Below, piece after piece: positions 7,101 to 16,596 of a stretch of DNA of 22,115 bases. Origin of the DNA: a virus; IMG/VR virus record IMGVR_UViG_3300032285_004504, positions 1-22,115 of that record; one strand, given 5' to 3'. Position 1 is the stretch's first letter; each line of letters opens with the position of its first letter. The position numbers and the translations under genes are program-made. The notes under the pieces were generated by a model, which made no database searches, was not told the origin of the DNA, and saw nothing but the letters and a program-made list of their open reading frames with translations.

Positions 7101-9174
7101 AATGACATCATTCAAATGGACTACACCACCACCGACACCACCAACACCAAACTATGTTACGGTAACAAAAAATAATGTTGTAACAGATACAATCAGAACA
7201 ACAGAACTTGAAAAAACTTGGAAGCCAAGAGACAACATCACTAAATTTGTTTTGAGGTCTTTATTATCTGAATGTGATTATTTCGAAACGGTAAAAGAAG
7301 CAAGTCCAATGGTTTATGATAATTTGAGAGAAAAGTTGAAGTTTTTTCAACCAGCTTTCCACTCAATGACTCCTGAAGGATTGAATACAAGATTAACATT
7401 CTTACAACAATGTATGAGACCTGGAGACACAATACCAACGATTAAAGATATTGGTGGCTCAACCGTATTACAATACAATGAGGCTACTAATACATCATTT
7501 GGAGCACCTCCTGTTTTGATATTAAGGATTGGTGATTTTTATAATACAAAAATAATACCAACAACTTTGGGTATTACCTATGAAGAATTAGACATTAATC
7601 CTGAAGGCATTGGTGTTCAACCAATGATTGCAAATGTGACAATGGCGTTTAATTTTGTAGGTGGAAGTGGATTGAAAGAATCAATCGACAAATTACAAAA
7701 TGCATTAACATTCAACTATTATGCTAACACAGAAATTTATGATGATAGAGCAGACTCTACAGATAAAGAAGAATTTTTAGCAGTTTTGGACCAACAATTC
7801 TTACAAGGAACAAATCCTCCTAGTCCACCAGCGTTGAATCAAGCGGAACCAAGCGCAGGTCAAAGTAATAATGCTACCATAGGTTCAATAATAACTTCGA
7901 ATATACAAGCATCTGGTGAAACAGGAACAATAAGTTATGGTGATTTTATGACCAAAGTTGTTGCGGATTCTCAAACTTACTTTACAAATATATTGAATAA
8001 AAACAAAGAAGTTTTAAGTCAATATAATAATGCGATGCGTCAACAGTGGATGGTGTCAAGAAATTATTATAAAGGTAATCTTTTAACAAACACCCCTGAC
8101 GTTCAAATTTTTGGAAAACCAACAGGATTACAAGCAAGAGTCGATGAAATATTCACAACCTTGGTAGAAAATATTTCAAAGGGAGACGAAGGATTTATTA
8201 AATTTATATCTAATACATCAAAAAATTTTTCCCCTAGATTGATTCAAACTGTTAAAGACAATTATGTTAATTTTTTGAATGGTAAAAAATCATCATACCA
8301 AACACCTGTATATAAAACAATTCAAGATTTGGTTAATATAGAACAAGGGTATATCCAAACACTTGCTAAAGTTAATACAATAACATATCCTGGTACCGTA
8401 AACACAGGTACAGATGGATTACAAGCCAAATCAGGACCCGTAAAAGTTTATGTAACTGAAGGTACAAAAGATGTTTCAACATCGTCAAATGGAGCTGCAA
8501 ATACATTAGTTGAATTAATAAATGACGTTACAAAAGTCCAACAAGATTTGATTGCATTTAACGATACAATATCAACAGAAACTAAATTTATTTATTCTGG
8601 CGATAAACAAGAATATTCTGCACCATTTGTGTTTGCACTTCAAAATGACGGAACAACTAATCAACTCAAAACAATTGATGTTTTTAATCCATTTAGTAAA
8701 ACAGATTTATTCAATGACAGAATTTTCAGAAGAGTTTATATGTTAATATCTAATGATGTTACTGATAGTAAAAAATATGAAACCTTCAAAAAAGCACTTA
8801 TTGGTAATATAATTGGTAATAGTTCAATAATCGGTAAAGGTCAAGATGATATTGAAACTCAGTTTGATGCGTATTGGGATAAAATTGCGAAACCAGCATT
8901 TAACACTGAAACAAATATTACAACAGAATTTATAAATAATTTAGAAAAAGATAAACTTAAAAAATATTTGATTTACACTCCTTTTGATACTAAGAAGAGG
9001 GTTTTTACTTATAACTCACAACCTGTAAGTAATGTTGCAAATAAAACAGCCCAAGAAAATTTGATTAAAGGATTAGGAGCAACAGGAAACCAAAATACAA
9101 ATAAATTAACATGGAACGACCCTAACGGAATTTCAGGTTTCGGAAGTTTCATTTCAAAGGCAAAACTTAACTAA
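4147..9174 (+). CDS. giant baseplate protein: tube-initiator-like (gp48/gp54 type) domain split by an OmpA-like domain
   Basis: The protein has 1,675 residues and no signal peptide or membrane segment. Residues about 645-697 hold RVMWFPPYGLTFTESV followed by FLGRPEPIYTYKNTSRGGSL. Residues about 1066-1174 hold PEGLNTRLTFLQQCMRPG and APPVLILRIGDFYNTK. Together these look like the two halves of the tube-like beta fold of proteins that start the tail tube on the baseplate (T4 gp48/gp54). Between them, at about 799-910, lies an OmpA-like segment: a FYFAND strand, a helix, then YNVELSTRRITSAKLF. N892, L895, S896 and R899 match the N-x-x-L-S-x-x-R pattern of peptidoglycan-binding OmpA domains. The position usually held by the cell-wall-contacting Asp is Ser884. 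The gene overlaps the next by one base (TAATG), so the two are probably translationally coupled. The baseplate role is likely and the domain assignments are moderate. Confidence 0.65.
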   Translation: MPSPLDYISSEGFRKKLMVRNLIPYAKSPDRPSPPITFEYQQSDISVQDSPDQLIDEPTFANRLYPLNEWGAEGGYRQVPDPNGLMNTISNQGEYGPGQQDAHIIDEGYDAVRYWRPLNAYADGLNVFDSAESFSSLDTVRVDQDRQGNGQPYPAGLVGSSYTPVSILLSPDPQGSNGLLSQDSFIARLGAKVLKDGFEKRIARQIYLQTLAKANVFNVRSGTDILSLVTGRVPLIEPNYTITVPSNPILAATDFALRLAGSILPVSEIPGSYFDPTINSGQPTTIQQLNNAFRKSTLGNLVTGLLGAGNTGSQIMYNNMGGGQKSRLFGNIDYNRYKPYFERTLFDRLGGALVGSTTSNSNYYIGSVNSEPSNIFSPAGSQPINSFGVPQKSPVFGPSELAQLYEGPSQSIRLGANGPTYSNGGGIEGGFTWVSPKYKENAGFTVGIGGEIVNQSNNKPSSYNSTESTNNTFKDGSILDKTQRIIDSQPQGAKRLQHAGNAIDQVSKVFNDGYKELTKGSRVITYTGNIGQEVGTEYCRVFAKDIPYLNYRNLQKVDGITVNGRRFSNSVLDNTYNLNIVPNKQEGGQSSTNLINGPGGSSTNAAYAKKYMFSIENLAWRTSNTPGFTASDLSICERGPNGGRVMWFPPYGLTFTESVTANWNTSDFLGRPEPIYTYKNTSRGGSLTWKIVVDHPSILNTIVNKVLSNESNKERVNSILDSFFAGCRKYDIYELAKKYYTVNPNDLYLLQTAITSKELTREQLIVTKETIQSGFNAPDSGANSVGPAINDDYWNSNYGKIGFYFANDYPKKGDVTPYNSQYDLYVAQKTNYQKQPNANQTSEFFTSVVDANFTQLNKMVDDIVSQMTQNKEAKLTITINASCSAPATSSYNVELSTRRITSAKLFFEKNTKLTTLINKRLFVQETKLPPGENTQVLQFDVNTKKFKPGSTVNCSDKDVSTKGGDTQVGSNDIFTTNAMACRRAVMTSFKWTTPPPTPPTPNYVTVTKNNVVTDTIRTTELEKTWKPRDNITKFVLRSLLSECDYFETVKEASPMVYDNLREKLKFFQPAFHSMTPEGLNTRLTFLQQCMRPGDTIPTIKDIGGSTVLQYNEATNTSFGAPPVLILRIGDFYNTKIIPTTLGITYEELDINPEGIGVQPMIANVTMAFNFVGGSGLKESIDKLQNALTFNYYANTEIYDDRADSTDKEEFLAVLDQQFLQGTNPPSPPALNQAEPSAGQSNNATIGSIITSNIQASGETGTISYGDFMTKVVADSQTYFTNILNKNKEVLSQYNNAMRQQWMVSRNYYKGNLLTNTPDVQIFGKPTGLQARVDEIFTTLVENISKGDEGFIKFISNTSKNFSPRLIQTVKDNYVNFLNGKKSSYQTPVYKTIQDLVNIEQGYIQTLAKVNTITYPGTVNTGTDGLQAKSGPVKVYVTEGTKDVSTSSNGAANTLVELINDVTKVQQDLIAFNDTISTETKFIYSGDKQEYSAPFVFALQNDGTTNQLKTIDVFNPFSKTDLFNDRIFRRVYMLISNDVTDSKKYETFKKALIGNIIGNSSIIGKGQDDIETQFDAYWDKIAKPAFNTETNITTEFINNLEKDKLKKYLIYTPFDTKKRVFTYNSQPVSNVANKTAQENLIKGLGATGNQNTNKLTWNDPNGISGFGSFISKAKLN

Positions 9175-9500
9175 TGGCGGCATCACAGTATTGGAATAGA
9201 TATAGTCAATTTTTACTTAACGGTGAACAAACAGTTGTACCTTTCGTGAATTTACCACAAAAGACAACTGATAAGGCTTACATATATAAAGTTGCTAAAA
9301 GTAGATTAGATAGAGTTTCACAAGAGTTTTACAATTCACCATATTTTGGTTGGTTAATATTACAAGCTAACCCTAAATTTGGAGGACTTGAAAACTATAT
9401 TTATGACGGTGCTATATTGATTATTCCATTTCCTCTACTACCATCTCTACAAGATTATAAGGCGGCGGTAGAAAATCATTTTTATTATTATGGCAGGTAA
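9174..9500 (+). CDS. 53: baseplate wedge protein, gp53-like with LysM-type fold
   Basis: This 108-residue protein matches the core of the T4 gp53 family, which clamps neighbouring wedges in the inner baseplate. The N-terminus reads YWNRYSQFLLNGE; then comes the LysM-like part: RLDRVSQEFYNSPYFGWLIL, a NPKF turn, and DGAILIIPFPLLPSL, where a glycine-led strand ends in IP as in LysM domains. T4 gp53 is 196 residues, so this copy is little more than the core domain. The ATG overlaps the previous stop as TAATG, and the end overlaps the next ATG by 11 bases. It thus sits in a tightly coupled baseplate operon with the tube-initiator-like and hub proteins. No cell-wall role is implied. Confidence 0.75.
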   Translation: MAASQYWNRYSQFLLNGEQTVVPFVNLPQKTTDKAYIYKVAKSRLDRVSQEFYNSPYFGWLILQANPKFGGLENYIYDGAILIIPFPLLPSLQDYKAAVENHFYYYGR

Positions 9501-12500
9501 CATTCAAGCGGATAATAGCGGAAACATTTATGTTGAGTTCGACTATAATAATATTATCGTAGTTGACCCAAACAAAACTATTGATAATCAAGGCAAAATT
9601 CAAGAAAGATTAGTAGACCATGAAAAATTGGTAATGTATGCTAACCTTGAGGCTGAAGTATTGCCAAGAACAAAGTTAGCTGTAGGTGCAACACCTACGG
9701 ATAGAATAAGAACTATTTCGGTGGCGAAAATAGATTTCTTAAAGCCAACAAAAAATTCTTATCTGAGTACAGGATATTATGATGAATTGACTGGTAATAA
9801 TACTACAAAATTCAAAGGTGATAATCAAATGATATCTACTGTTCAGGTTCCAAAAGACGGTAGTAAACCTTATGTTGTAGACCAACCTGCAGATTTGAAA
9901 AATATTATGGATAACGGTTTGTTGGGTATAAGTGATATTTCAATAACAACAAATAGTTCTTTTATTCCTTCGGTCAAAATTAAATTACAAGATGTACAAG
10001 GAAGAGCTTTATTCCAATTAGGAAATAACTCGCCATACGCAGCTTTCTTTAACTTACCATATCCACCATTCTTTTTAACTTTGAAAGGTTATTATGGACA
10101 AGCAATTAGATATCAATTGAACCTCGAAAAGTTCAATGCAAGATTTAATTCGTTTAGTGGTAACTACGAAGTAGATTTAGAATTCAGAGGATACAAATTT
10201 AATATTTTGAATGAAATATCCATGGGACACTTATTGGCATTACCACACATGTATACTCAACAATTTAGTGTTGCGCAAACACCAGTTGGACCACAACAAA
10301 CAAACAAAAGTGCAGAATCACAAGCCTCAACTCAAGTTGGACAAATAAAAAATAATGCAACTGGTACTGAACAAGTTGTTGGTTCAATATACACAAACAA
10401 AGGATACCAAAAAATAGTAGAAGTTTATAGTGATTATAAATCAAAAGGGTTGATACCACCTGATTTTCCAGAATTGACATTAGTTCAACTAATGAATAAA
10501 CTTCAAACGTTTGAACAAACAATTCAAGATTCTTATTTTAAGGCTGAAGTTGAATCTTTAACAAATATTAGAACTTACAAAGAATATCTTCAAGAATATT
10601 TTAACGAGATAAGGGGGGATAATTCTTGGTTTTCTAAATACTTGAATCCAAGACCAATAATTTTGACTAACAATTCTGGTAAGGTTTATGTGTTTAACAA
10701 CATAGACTTAAAAGATAAAGATGATGCTATTGAAAGACTTAAAAATGATATCAAAGTATTCAATCAATATTTGGCAGGAAACCCAACTTTAGGAGATGCT
10801 GGACCATCTAAGATTCCAAACCCTATAAATTATGATACTATAGTTTTTTCAACACCATCATTCCAACAAATAGATTGGGCTGCAACAACAACACAACAAA
10901 CAGGGATTCCTAACCCCGACAAAGCTCAACAACAAAAAGTTATTGATAGTTATTCAGGTTTGTTCACACCCGTAGTTGCTAAAGATAAAAATAATAATTT
11001 GGTCGATGTGAGACCTAAATTTTTTATTTTTGAAGGTGATGGAAGATTTGACAAGACCATTGCTTCAATTGATTCTCAAGCAACAAAGAAACTACAAGAG
11101 TATGAGGCAGATATTAGTGCAAAACTTTTGAAAAAATTAGAAGACCGTACTAAAGGTTTAGGATTCAGACCTACAGTTAGAAATATGATGGCGGTTGTTT
11201 TGGCATCAGCTGAGGCATTTTTAAGATTAATGGATGATGTTCATACAAATGCATGGTCATTAAAAAACGACCCCGTTAGAAAAAGTGCAATATTAAATAA
11301 CATTTCATCAGCACAAAGTTCAGATAGTAGAGATAATCTTCCAGTCACACCACAATCATTATCGGATAATTCAAATTATGATTATTCTCAAATTCCAATT
11401 TACCCATGGCCTCAATTTTTTGTTGAAACACCCGAAGACAAAAAAGGTAGATTTCAATTGAAATACATTGGAGACCCTTCAGTTTCAGATTTAACACAAG
11501 GTTATTTATATGACAAATGGCCTGAGGTTGAGTTTGTTGAAGAATATTTGAAAGGTCTTACTAAGAAATTCAATGCTCCTGAAGTACCTGATACCTTACA
11601 AAATCAAAATTATACTAATAACATTAATATCAATGCGATTGAATTCCCGTCTGCAGGACTAACTTATCTAAATAAAGAAGAATTAAAATTCTTTTATGAA
11701 ATTTGGGAAAGACAATTTTTAACATCCCACTATTCAGGATTAATTAGAGCCAACTCAAATCAAATAAATGATTTGATTAAGTTGAACACGGAGGCTGAAG
11801 TTAATAACATTTACGATAGTATCAACATTAGTGCACCTTATCTTAGTTTGAAACTAAAAAACTATGATTTGAATGCACAGAACTATGTACAAAATCTTGA
11901 AAACTTTTCAAACGGAGGTACAGGTAAATCATACCAAGACTTCATAAGAGATTTCTTTGTTACGCCATATATCAGAACAATAACAGAAAACCCAACAGCA
12001 ATTCTTAGTACACTTGAATTAGGTCAAATACCACAGATGCACACAGACTCAGCGGCTTTGAAAAATTTAATTGCAGTTGCGTCGAACGATAAATTAATTG
12101 TTGATGTATTACCATTTTCAGACCCAAATTGGTGTTTGAATAACTTACCTGATGGTGCCAAAACTCAAAACAATGAAGTTTATAGTACAAAAAAATCTCT
12201 GACGGTTTTTGAACCAAGAAAGATAATTTCAAACTTCAACGATGTTTATAATTTTACTTATAATAGACCTGTCACAAACTTTTCGTATACTAACTATGCT
12301 AATCCAACAATAGATGCACTATATTATGTTAATAATGGAGTAGGACTGAGACCGTTTTATTTAACTAGATTACCAAATCAATTTGCCTTAACTGAAGGTA
12401 ATTGTAGTTATGTCTCGCCAACACAAACAGCATCACCATCAACAACATTACCTTACATTACAACAACTTCTTTGTTGAACACACCATATTTTGTAAATTC

Positions 12501-15500
12501 AATTCAGACAGGTGTACAAGGAATTAGAAGTAATTCTCCATATCCATTCGTACAAGCCGCGTATTTGTTTTTGAATTCATTACCCTTAGCGTCTCTGAGT
12601 GAGAGATATAAGAATTTGAATGGAACAACAATGTCTGAACTAGATTTTATATCATCTTGTTTTAACAAGTTTGGTGCTATCCATAAAATACCATACGCTT
12701 GGATGATTAAATTAGGTTCTATTTGGTACAGATATAAAAAGTATAAAGAGTCTGGAGTAGACATCCTCACAAACGTTTGGAAAAACTTTGAATATACTGT
12801 AAATTATAGTCCTGTTCTTAGTTCAACAACTCAAACATATGATTTTGTTTATCAAGGACAAAAGGAAAGTATTGTTCTCCAACAAGAAAGTAATGATATT
12901 ATAACAATCAATACAGGATTTTACCCACAACTGATGAACGACTTTAATGTATTCTTCAACGGGTATGAATTGTATACAGGATACAATAATTCAGACATCC
13001 AAAAAAGTATTGATTCAGGAGTTAAAATATTTAGTTTCCCCGATTCAAAAATTAATGGATTGAAACAAGGTTCTAAAAATTTGATACTAAAAACTTGGTC
13101 AGTACTATTACCTGACACAGAGTTGATTACTTCAAATTGTGACCCAAAAACAAATACAAAAGGTAACAAGTATTTTATTGTTCCATCATTTGGTTCTCAG
13201 ATAAACCAAACAATAGATGAGTGTGTTATAAATGTAACCTCAACCCCACAAACAGTTGTGAACTTGACTAACAACACAAGTATGTATAATGGTTCTGTTA
13301 GAACCATTTGGTCAACATCAAACTTTGGTTATTTTGACAATAATCAAATTGTGATGCCAACACCGTATGAATACATTAACCACATTGACCCTAAAACAAC
13401 AGACCAATCGCCATTCAAGTTATTGACTACTGATGATTATTCTAAAATAGAAGATATCTTCGGAGTTTTTGAAAAAAGAGATTTAGACAAATTCGAACAA
13501 GAATTTTTGAATTTCTGTAAACCTATAACAAATGCGGATACAACTCAAGATAGTGCACAATACAATGTATCTACAACAAATGCGAATGCTAATTTTAGAA
13601 ACTTCCAATCGTTACTAAGAAGCATGATGACTGTTCCAGCACCACCAAGCGGACAAAAAGATTTGGAGTTTTTCCAAAATACAATCAACATACAAAATGA
13701 ATTTGTAAAAAATGAAATAACAGCATTTTTACAATATGACATATTATTCAAGAATGGTAATCCATCTAAATATAGGAGGAGAGTATTTGATTCTTATTTA
13801 TCTTATTTGGGTACTCCTATAATAACTGACCCAATTCCGTTCAAACATTATGTCGTTGGCAGTTTACCAACAAAAGGTGGAAATGTTTTGTTAAGTCAAT
13901 CTAAACTTAATTATCCCGATGCTTGGTTTGCATTAGAAACCGAAGTAGGGTTTTCAACAATAAATGGTGTAACATATAGTTCTACAGGTTCATATATTAC
14001 CGACTTTTTTGTTGATAATGATATCGAATTTAGTGTAAATAATGTTGTTATATTGGCACCGTTAATTAAAATGTATGCAGCTAGAAAATTAGAATCACCA
14101 CAACTAAGTGCTGCACAATTCAAAAATCAGCTTAGACTATATTTGAATTCTGAAACTGAATTACAAAATAATTTCTTGAACTTAGTGTTGGCGGGAGTTA
14201 GATTAAAATTACCAAATCAACAACAACTACCTGCAAAAGTTATATCAAGTGCAACAAGTGGAGACCAAAGTAAATCTGAAATTTATGAGGTGTTCAAAGC
14301 TCTTAATGACAAATGGATATCAGGAGATGACTTCAAAACAAAAACTCTATTTGAAGACATGTTGTTTTTGGATAGAGCTTCAAGAAATATTGGAGACACA
14401 ATTTTGATAGATATATTTGATTTACAGGGTATGTTTTCTGAAAACTCTCTGAACCAAGTAATGAGTGTTTTTACTTTTATAAGTGGTATTTTGATTAAAA
14501 ATAATTTTGTGGTAATGAACTTACCAGGTTATGTAAATTTTTATAACATACAAGACGTTGATGGAACTACAATACCTCAACCTGAAGGTTCTTTACAATT
14601 TGCCAATAGTATGTGGGGAACATTCTTGGATGTTGATTATAGAAATTCAGGTCCAAAGATGGTTTCTTTCTATGCGGGAAAACCTTCGCAATATTTAGAT
14701 TTACCAAAAGGGAATTTTAGGTATAGAGACGATGCGTTTGAAATGAGAAGAGCATCCGAAAATCCATTACTTGAAAATCAGCAAAACAAAAAAGATTGGG
14801 CTTTATCAAACAGATGTGTTGGATTTAATATTGATATGGGTATAAGAAATCAAAATATATTTTATTCATTCAGTGTTTCTCAAGAAAACGGAACCGCAAC
14901 ATCTGAGGTAATCAACACTCAATTGACTATGGTGAATAATGCGACAGGTAGAAATGTTGCAACACAAAACGTAGGTTTATTTAATTTATATAAACAAAGA
15001 AGTTATAGAGCGACGGTAACTTGTTTAGGTAATGCTTTATTACAACCATCAATGTATTTTAACTTGAGACATGTACCAATGTTTAACGGTCCTTACATGA
15101 TTTTAGATGTACAACATCACATAACGCCAGGAAATTTCCAAACAACATTTACAGGTGTAAGACAAGGAATTTATGACTTGCCATCGATTGATAATTTCTT
15201 ACAAAGTATCAATCAAAATTTATTAACTAATTTACAAGCAGTATTAAAAATCAAAAAGGATACTCCAACAGTTACACCAATCACAAATACTCAAAAAGGA
15301 AGTCAAGTTGTACAAAAGGCTAACAACACACCTGATACCGCAAACAGTTGTGTAAGTAATGTTGATACAAATCTTTACTCTAACTATCAAAACGTTAAAG
15401 CAACATTAACACCATTAACTGAATTAGAATTTGCCACTAAGTTGAAAAACTTATTACCTGGAAAGGAATCACTTCAAGCAATTATTTACTCAATATCTTA

Positions 15501-16596
15501 TATCACTTCATATCAAAATGACAGTAATAATAATGGTAAATTCAAAGGATTTAATAATAACTTTGGTGGAATTTCGCTATATTTGAATTGGTCTCCGACA
15601 ACGCAATACTTTGAAAAATCTTATGCTTGTGTTAATGTAAAAACCTCTGCATCAACAGCGGGAAAATCAGAACCTTTGGTTTCGTTCGTGACTGTTGATG
15701 AGTATATCAAATTTATGGCCGCAAGACTTGAAGCTAATGTTTCTAGAATCTTAAAAGATGGATTGCCACAGTATTATGTTTGTAACTGGCCTAAAGAAAG
15801 TGTCAGTGTTGATTATTATCAATCACATAAAGACGACTTTGCAACCGTGAGAGAAACAATTTCTAAGGCTTTAGATTCATGTGTTACAGTCAAAATTATT
15901 GTACCCGAAACAGGTAATCAACTGAAACAACAAATAAAAGCTGTACAGAATAAATTAAAACAACCAGGAGTGACACCAACACCATCAGCATTGCCTATAT
16001 TACCAGGTCAAACTTGTCCACCACCATTAATTTCTACCTTCTCACCATTAACAGGTAATACTGGAACTATTTTACAAATTAATGGTAGAAACTTAAATAT
16101 TGTTAGTGGAATCACTTTTGTTGATTCAACAAATACACAAGTTGTTTATGCAACCGCAAAATCTAAAGATATAACCATTTTGAATAGTGAAACGTTAAGA
16201 GTTAGTATACCACAATTTGGTGATGGAAAACTTTTAAGAAAGAGTAAAATTATTCTTAAGAGTCCATATGGTGATTATGTAAGTTCAAACTTAGGATTTA
16301 CAATATTCACATTTGACCCAGCATATACTGCGGCAGCTGCGTCATCACCTGGAGGTTATGCTGGAAATAGCCAATCAACAGCTGCACCAACTGCACCTAC
16401 CGTTAATACCAATCCACAAAACACAGGACCTGTGACGTTGTTGTCTAAATCAGAAACTTCAGTTGGTGGTAAGATAACTAATAAATTAACAGTAAATGTT
16501 AATCCTGATGCTGGTGTTTGGATTCTTGATAAGAGTGTTGAAATGAATATATCTGTATTTGATGTTATAACAAGTAACAATAATACAACACAATGA
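9490..16596 (+). CDS. giant baseplate hub / tail spike-like protein with lysozyme-like and IPT/TIG domains
   Basis: This 2,368-residue protein holds a hub-like N-terminal domain at about 146-255 (LGISDISITTNSSFIPSVKI, then YPPFFLTLKGYYGQ). A matching hub-like C-terminal part at about 1838-1898 (VTCLGNALLQPSMYFNL, then FNGPYMILDVQHHITPGNF) resembles the strands that close gp27/gpD-type hub folds. Residues about 1977-2160 look like a lysozyme or glucosaminidase fold: LQAIIYSISYITS, then GKFKGFNNNFGGI. No Glu is seen in the helix where the catalytic Glu is expected. Residues about 2176-2278 form an IPT/TIG Ig-like domain (PPLISTFSPLTGNTGTILQI, then NGRNL). It replaces separate hub, lysozyme and spike genes of T4. 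The frame stops at TGA 16594-16596 but continues open to 17214. Hub identity is likely; the lysozyme-like call is weaker. Confidence 0.65.
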   Translation: MAGNIQADNSGNIYVEFDYNNIIVVDPNKTIDNQGKIQERLVDHEKLVMYANLEAEVLPRTKLAVGATPTDRIRTISVAKIDFLKPTKNSYLSTGYYDELTGNNTTKFKGDNQMISTVQVPKDGSKPYVVDQPADLKNIMDNGLLGISDISITTNSSFIPSVKIKLQDVQGRALFQLGNNSPYAAFFNLPYPPFFLTLKGYYGQAIRYQLNLEKFNARFNSFSGNYEVDLEFRGYKFNILNEISMGHLLALPHMYTQQFSVAQTPVGPQQTNKSAESQASTQVGQIKNNATGTEQVVGSIYTNKGYQKIVEVYSDYKSKGLIPPDFPELTLVQLMNKLQTFEQTIQDSYFKAEVESLTNIRTYKEYLQEYFNEIRGDNSWFSKYLNPRPIILTNNSGKVYVFNNIDLKDKDDAIERLKNDIKVFNQYLAGNPTLGDAGPSKIPNPINYDTIVFSTPSFQQIDWAATTTQQTGIPNPDKAQQQKVIDSYSGLFTPVVAKDKNNNLVDVRPKFFIFEGDGRFDKTIASIDSQATKKLQEYEADISAKLLKKLEDRTKGLGFRPTVRNMMAVVLASAEAFLRLMDDVHTNAWSLKNDPVRKSAILNNISSAQSSDSRDNLPVTPQSLSDNSNYDYSQIPIYPWPQFFVETPEDKKGRFQLKYIGDPSVSDLTQGYLYDKWPEVEFVEEYLKGLTKKFNAPEVPDTLQNQNYTNNININAIEFPSAGLTYLNKEELKFFYEIWERQFLTSHYSGLIRANSNQINDLIKLNTEAEVNNIYDSINISAPYLSLKLKNYDLNAQNYVQNLENFSNGGTGKSYQDFIRDFFVTPYIRTITENPTAILSTLELGQIPQMHTDSAALKNLIAVASNDKLIVDVLPFSDPNWCLNNLPDGAKTQNNEVYSTKKSLTVFEPRKIISNFNDVYNFTYNRPVTNFSYTNYANPTIDALYYVNNGVGLRPFYLTRLPNQFALTEGNCSYVSPTQTASPSTTLPYITTTSLLNTPYFVNSIQTGVQGIRSNSPYPFVQAAYLFLNSLPLASLSERYKNLNGTTMSELDFISSCFNKFGAIHKIPYAWMIKLGSIWYRYKKYKESGVDILTNVWKNFEYTVNYSPVLSSTTQTYDFVYQGQKESIVLQQESNDIITINTGFYPQLMNDFNVFFNGYELYTGYNNSDIQKSIDSGVKIFSFPDSKINGLKQGSKNLILKTWSVLLPDTELITSNCDPKTNTKGNKYFIVPSFGSQINQTIDECVINVTSTPQTVVNLTNNTSMYNGSVRTIWSTSNFGYFDNNQIVMPTPYEYINHIDPKTTDQSPFKLLTTDDYSKIEDIFGVFEKRDLDKFEQEFLNFCKPITNADTTQDSAQYNVSTTNANANFRNFQSLLRSMMTVPAPPSGQKDLEFFQNTINIQNEFVKNEITAFLQYDILFKNGNPSKYRRRVFDSYLSYLGTPIITDPIPFKHYVVGSLPTKGGNVLLSQSKLNYPDAWFALETEVGFSTINGVTYSSTGSYITDFFVDNDIEFSVNNVVILAPLIKMYAARKLESPQLSAAQFKNQLRLYLNSETELQNNFLNLVLAGVRLKLPNQQQLPAKVISSATSGDQSKSEIYEVFKALNDKWISGDDFKTKTLFEDMLFLDRASRNIGDTILIDIFDLQGMFSENSLNQVMSVFTFISGILIKNNFVVMNLPGYVNFYNIQDVDGTTIPQPEGSLQFANSMWGTFLDVDYRNSGPKMVSFYAGKPSQYLDLPKGNFRYRDDAFEMRRASENPLLENQQNKKDWALSNRCVGFNIDMGIRNQNIFYSFSVSQENGTATSEVINTQLTMVNNATGRNVATQNVGLFNLYKQRSYRATVTCLGNALLQPSMYFNLRHVPMFNGPYMILDVQHHITPGNFQTTFTGVRQGIYDLPSIDNFLQSINQNLLTNLQAVLKIKKDTPTVTPITNTQKGSQVVQKANNTPDTANSCVSNVDTNLYSNYQNVKATLTPLTELEFATKLKNLLPGKESLQAIIYSISYITSYQNDSNNNGKFKGFNNNFGGISLYLNWSPTTQYFEKSYACVNVKTSASTAGKSEPLVSFVTVDEYIKFMAARLEANVSRILKDGLPQYYVCNWPKESVSVDYYQSHKDDFATVRETISKALDSCVTVKIIVPETGNQLKQQIKAVQNKLKQPGVTPTPSALPILPGQTCPPPLISTFSPLTGNTGTILQINGRNLNIVSGITFVDSTNTQVVYATAKSKDITILNSETLRVSIPQFGDGKLLRKSKIILKSPYGDYVSSNLGFTIFTFDPAYTAAAASSPGGYAGNSQSTAAPTAPTVNTNPQNTGPVTLLSKSETSVGGKITNKLTVNVNPDAGVWILDKSVEMNISVFDVITSNNNTTQ

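Noticed and set aside
11504-11511. TATTTATA inside the hub gene as a promoter
   Set aside because: It lies deep in a coding region far from any start codon, and about this many chance matches are expected in AT-rich DNA of this length.
16594-16596. Genome-wide reassignment of TGA to a sense codon
   Set aside because: All other long frames are complete without internal TGA and end at TAA, and Trp is written TGG throughout. A local event is more likely.
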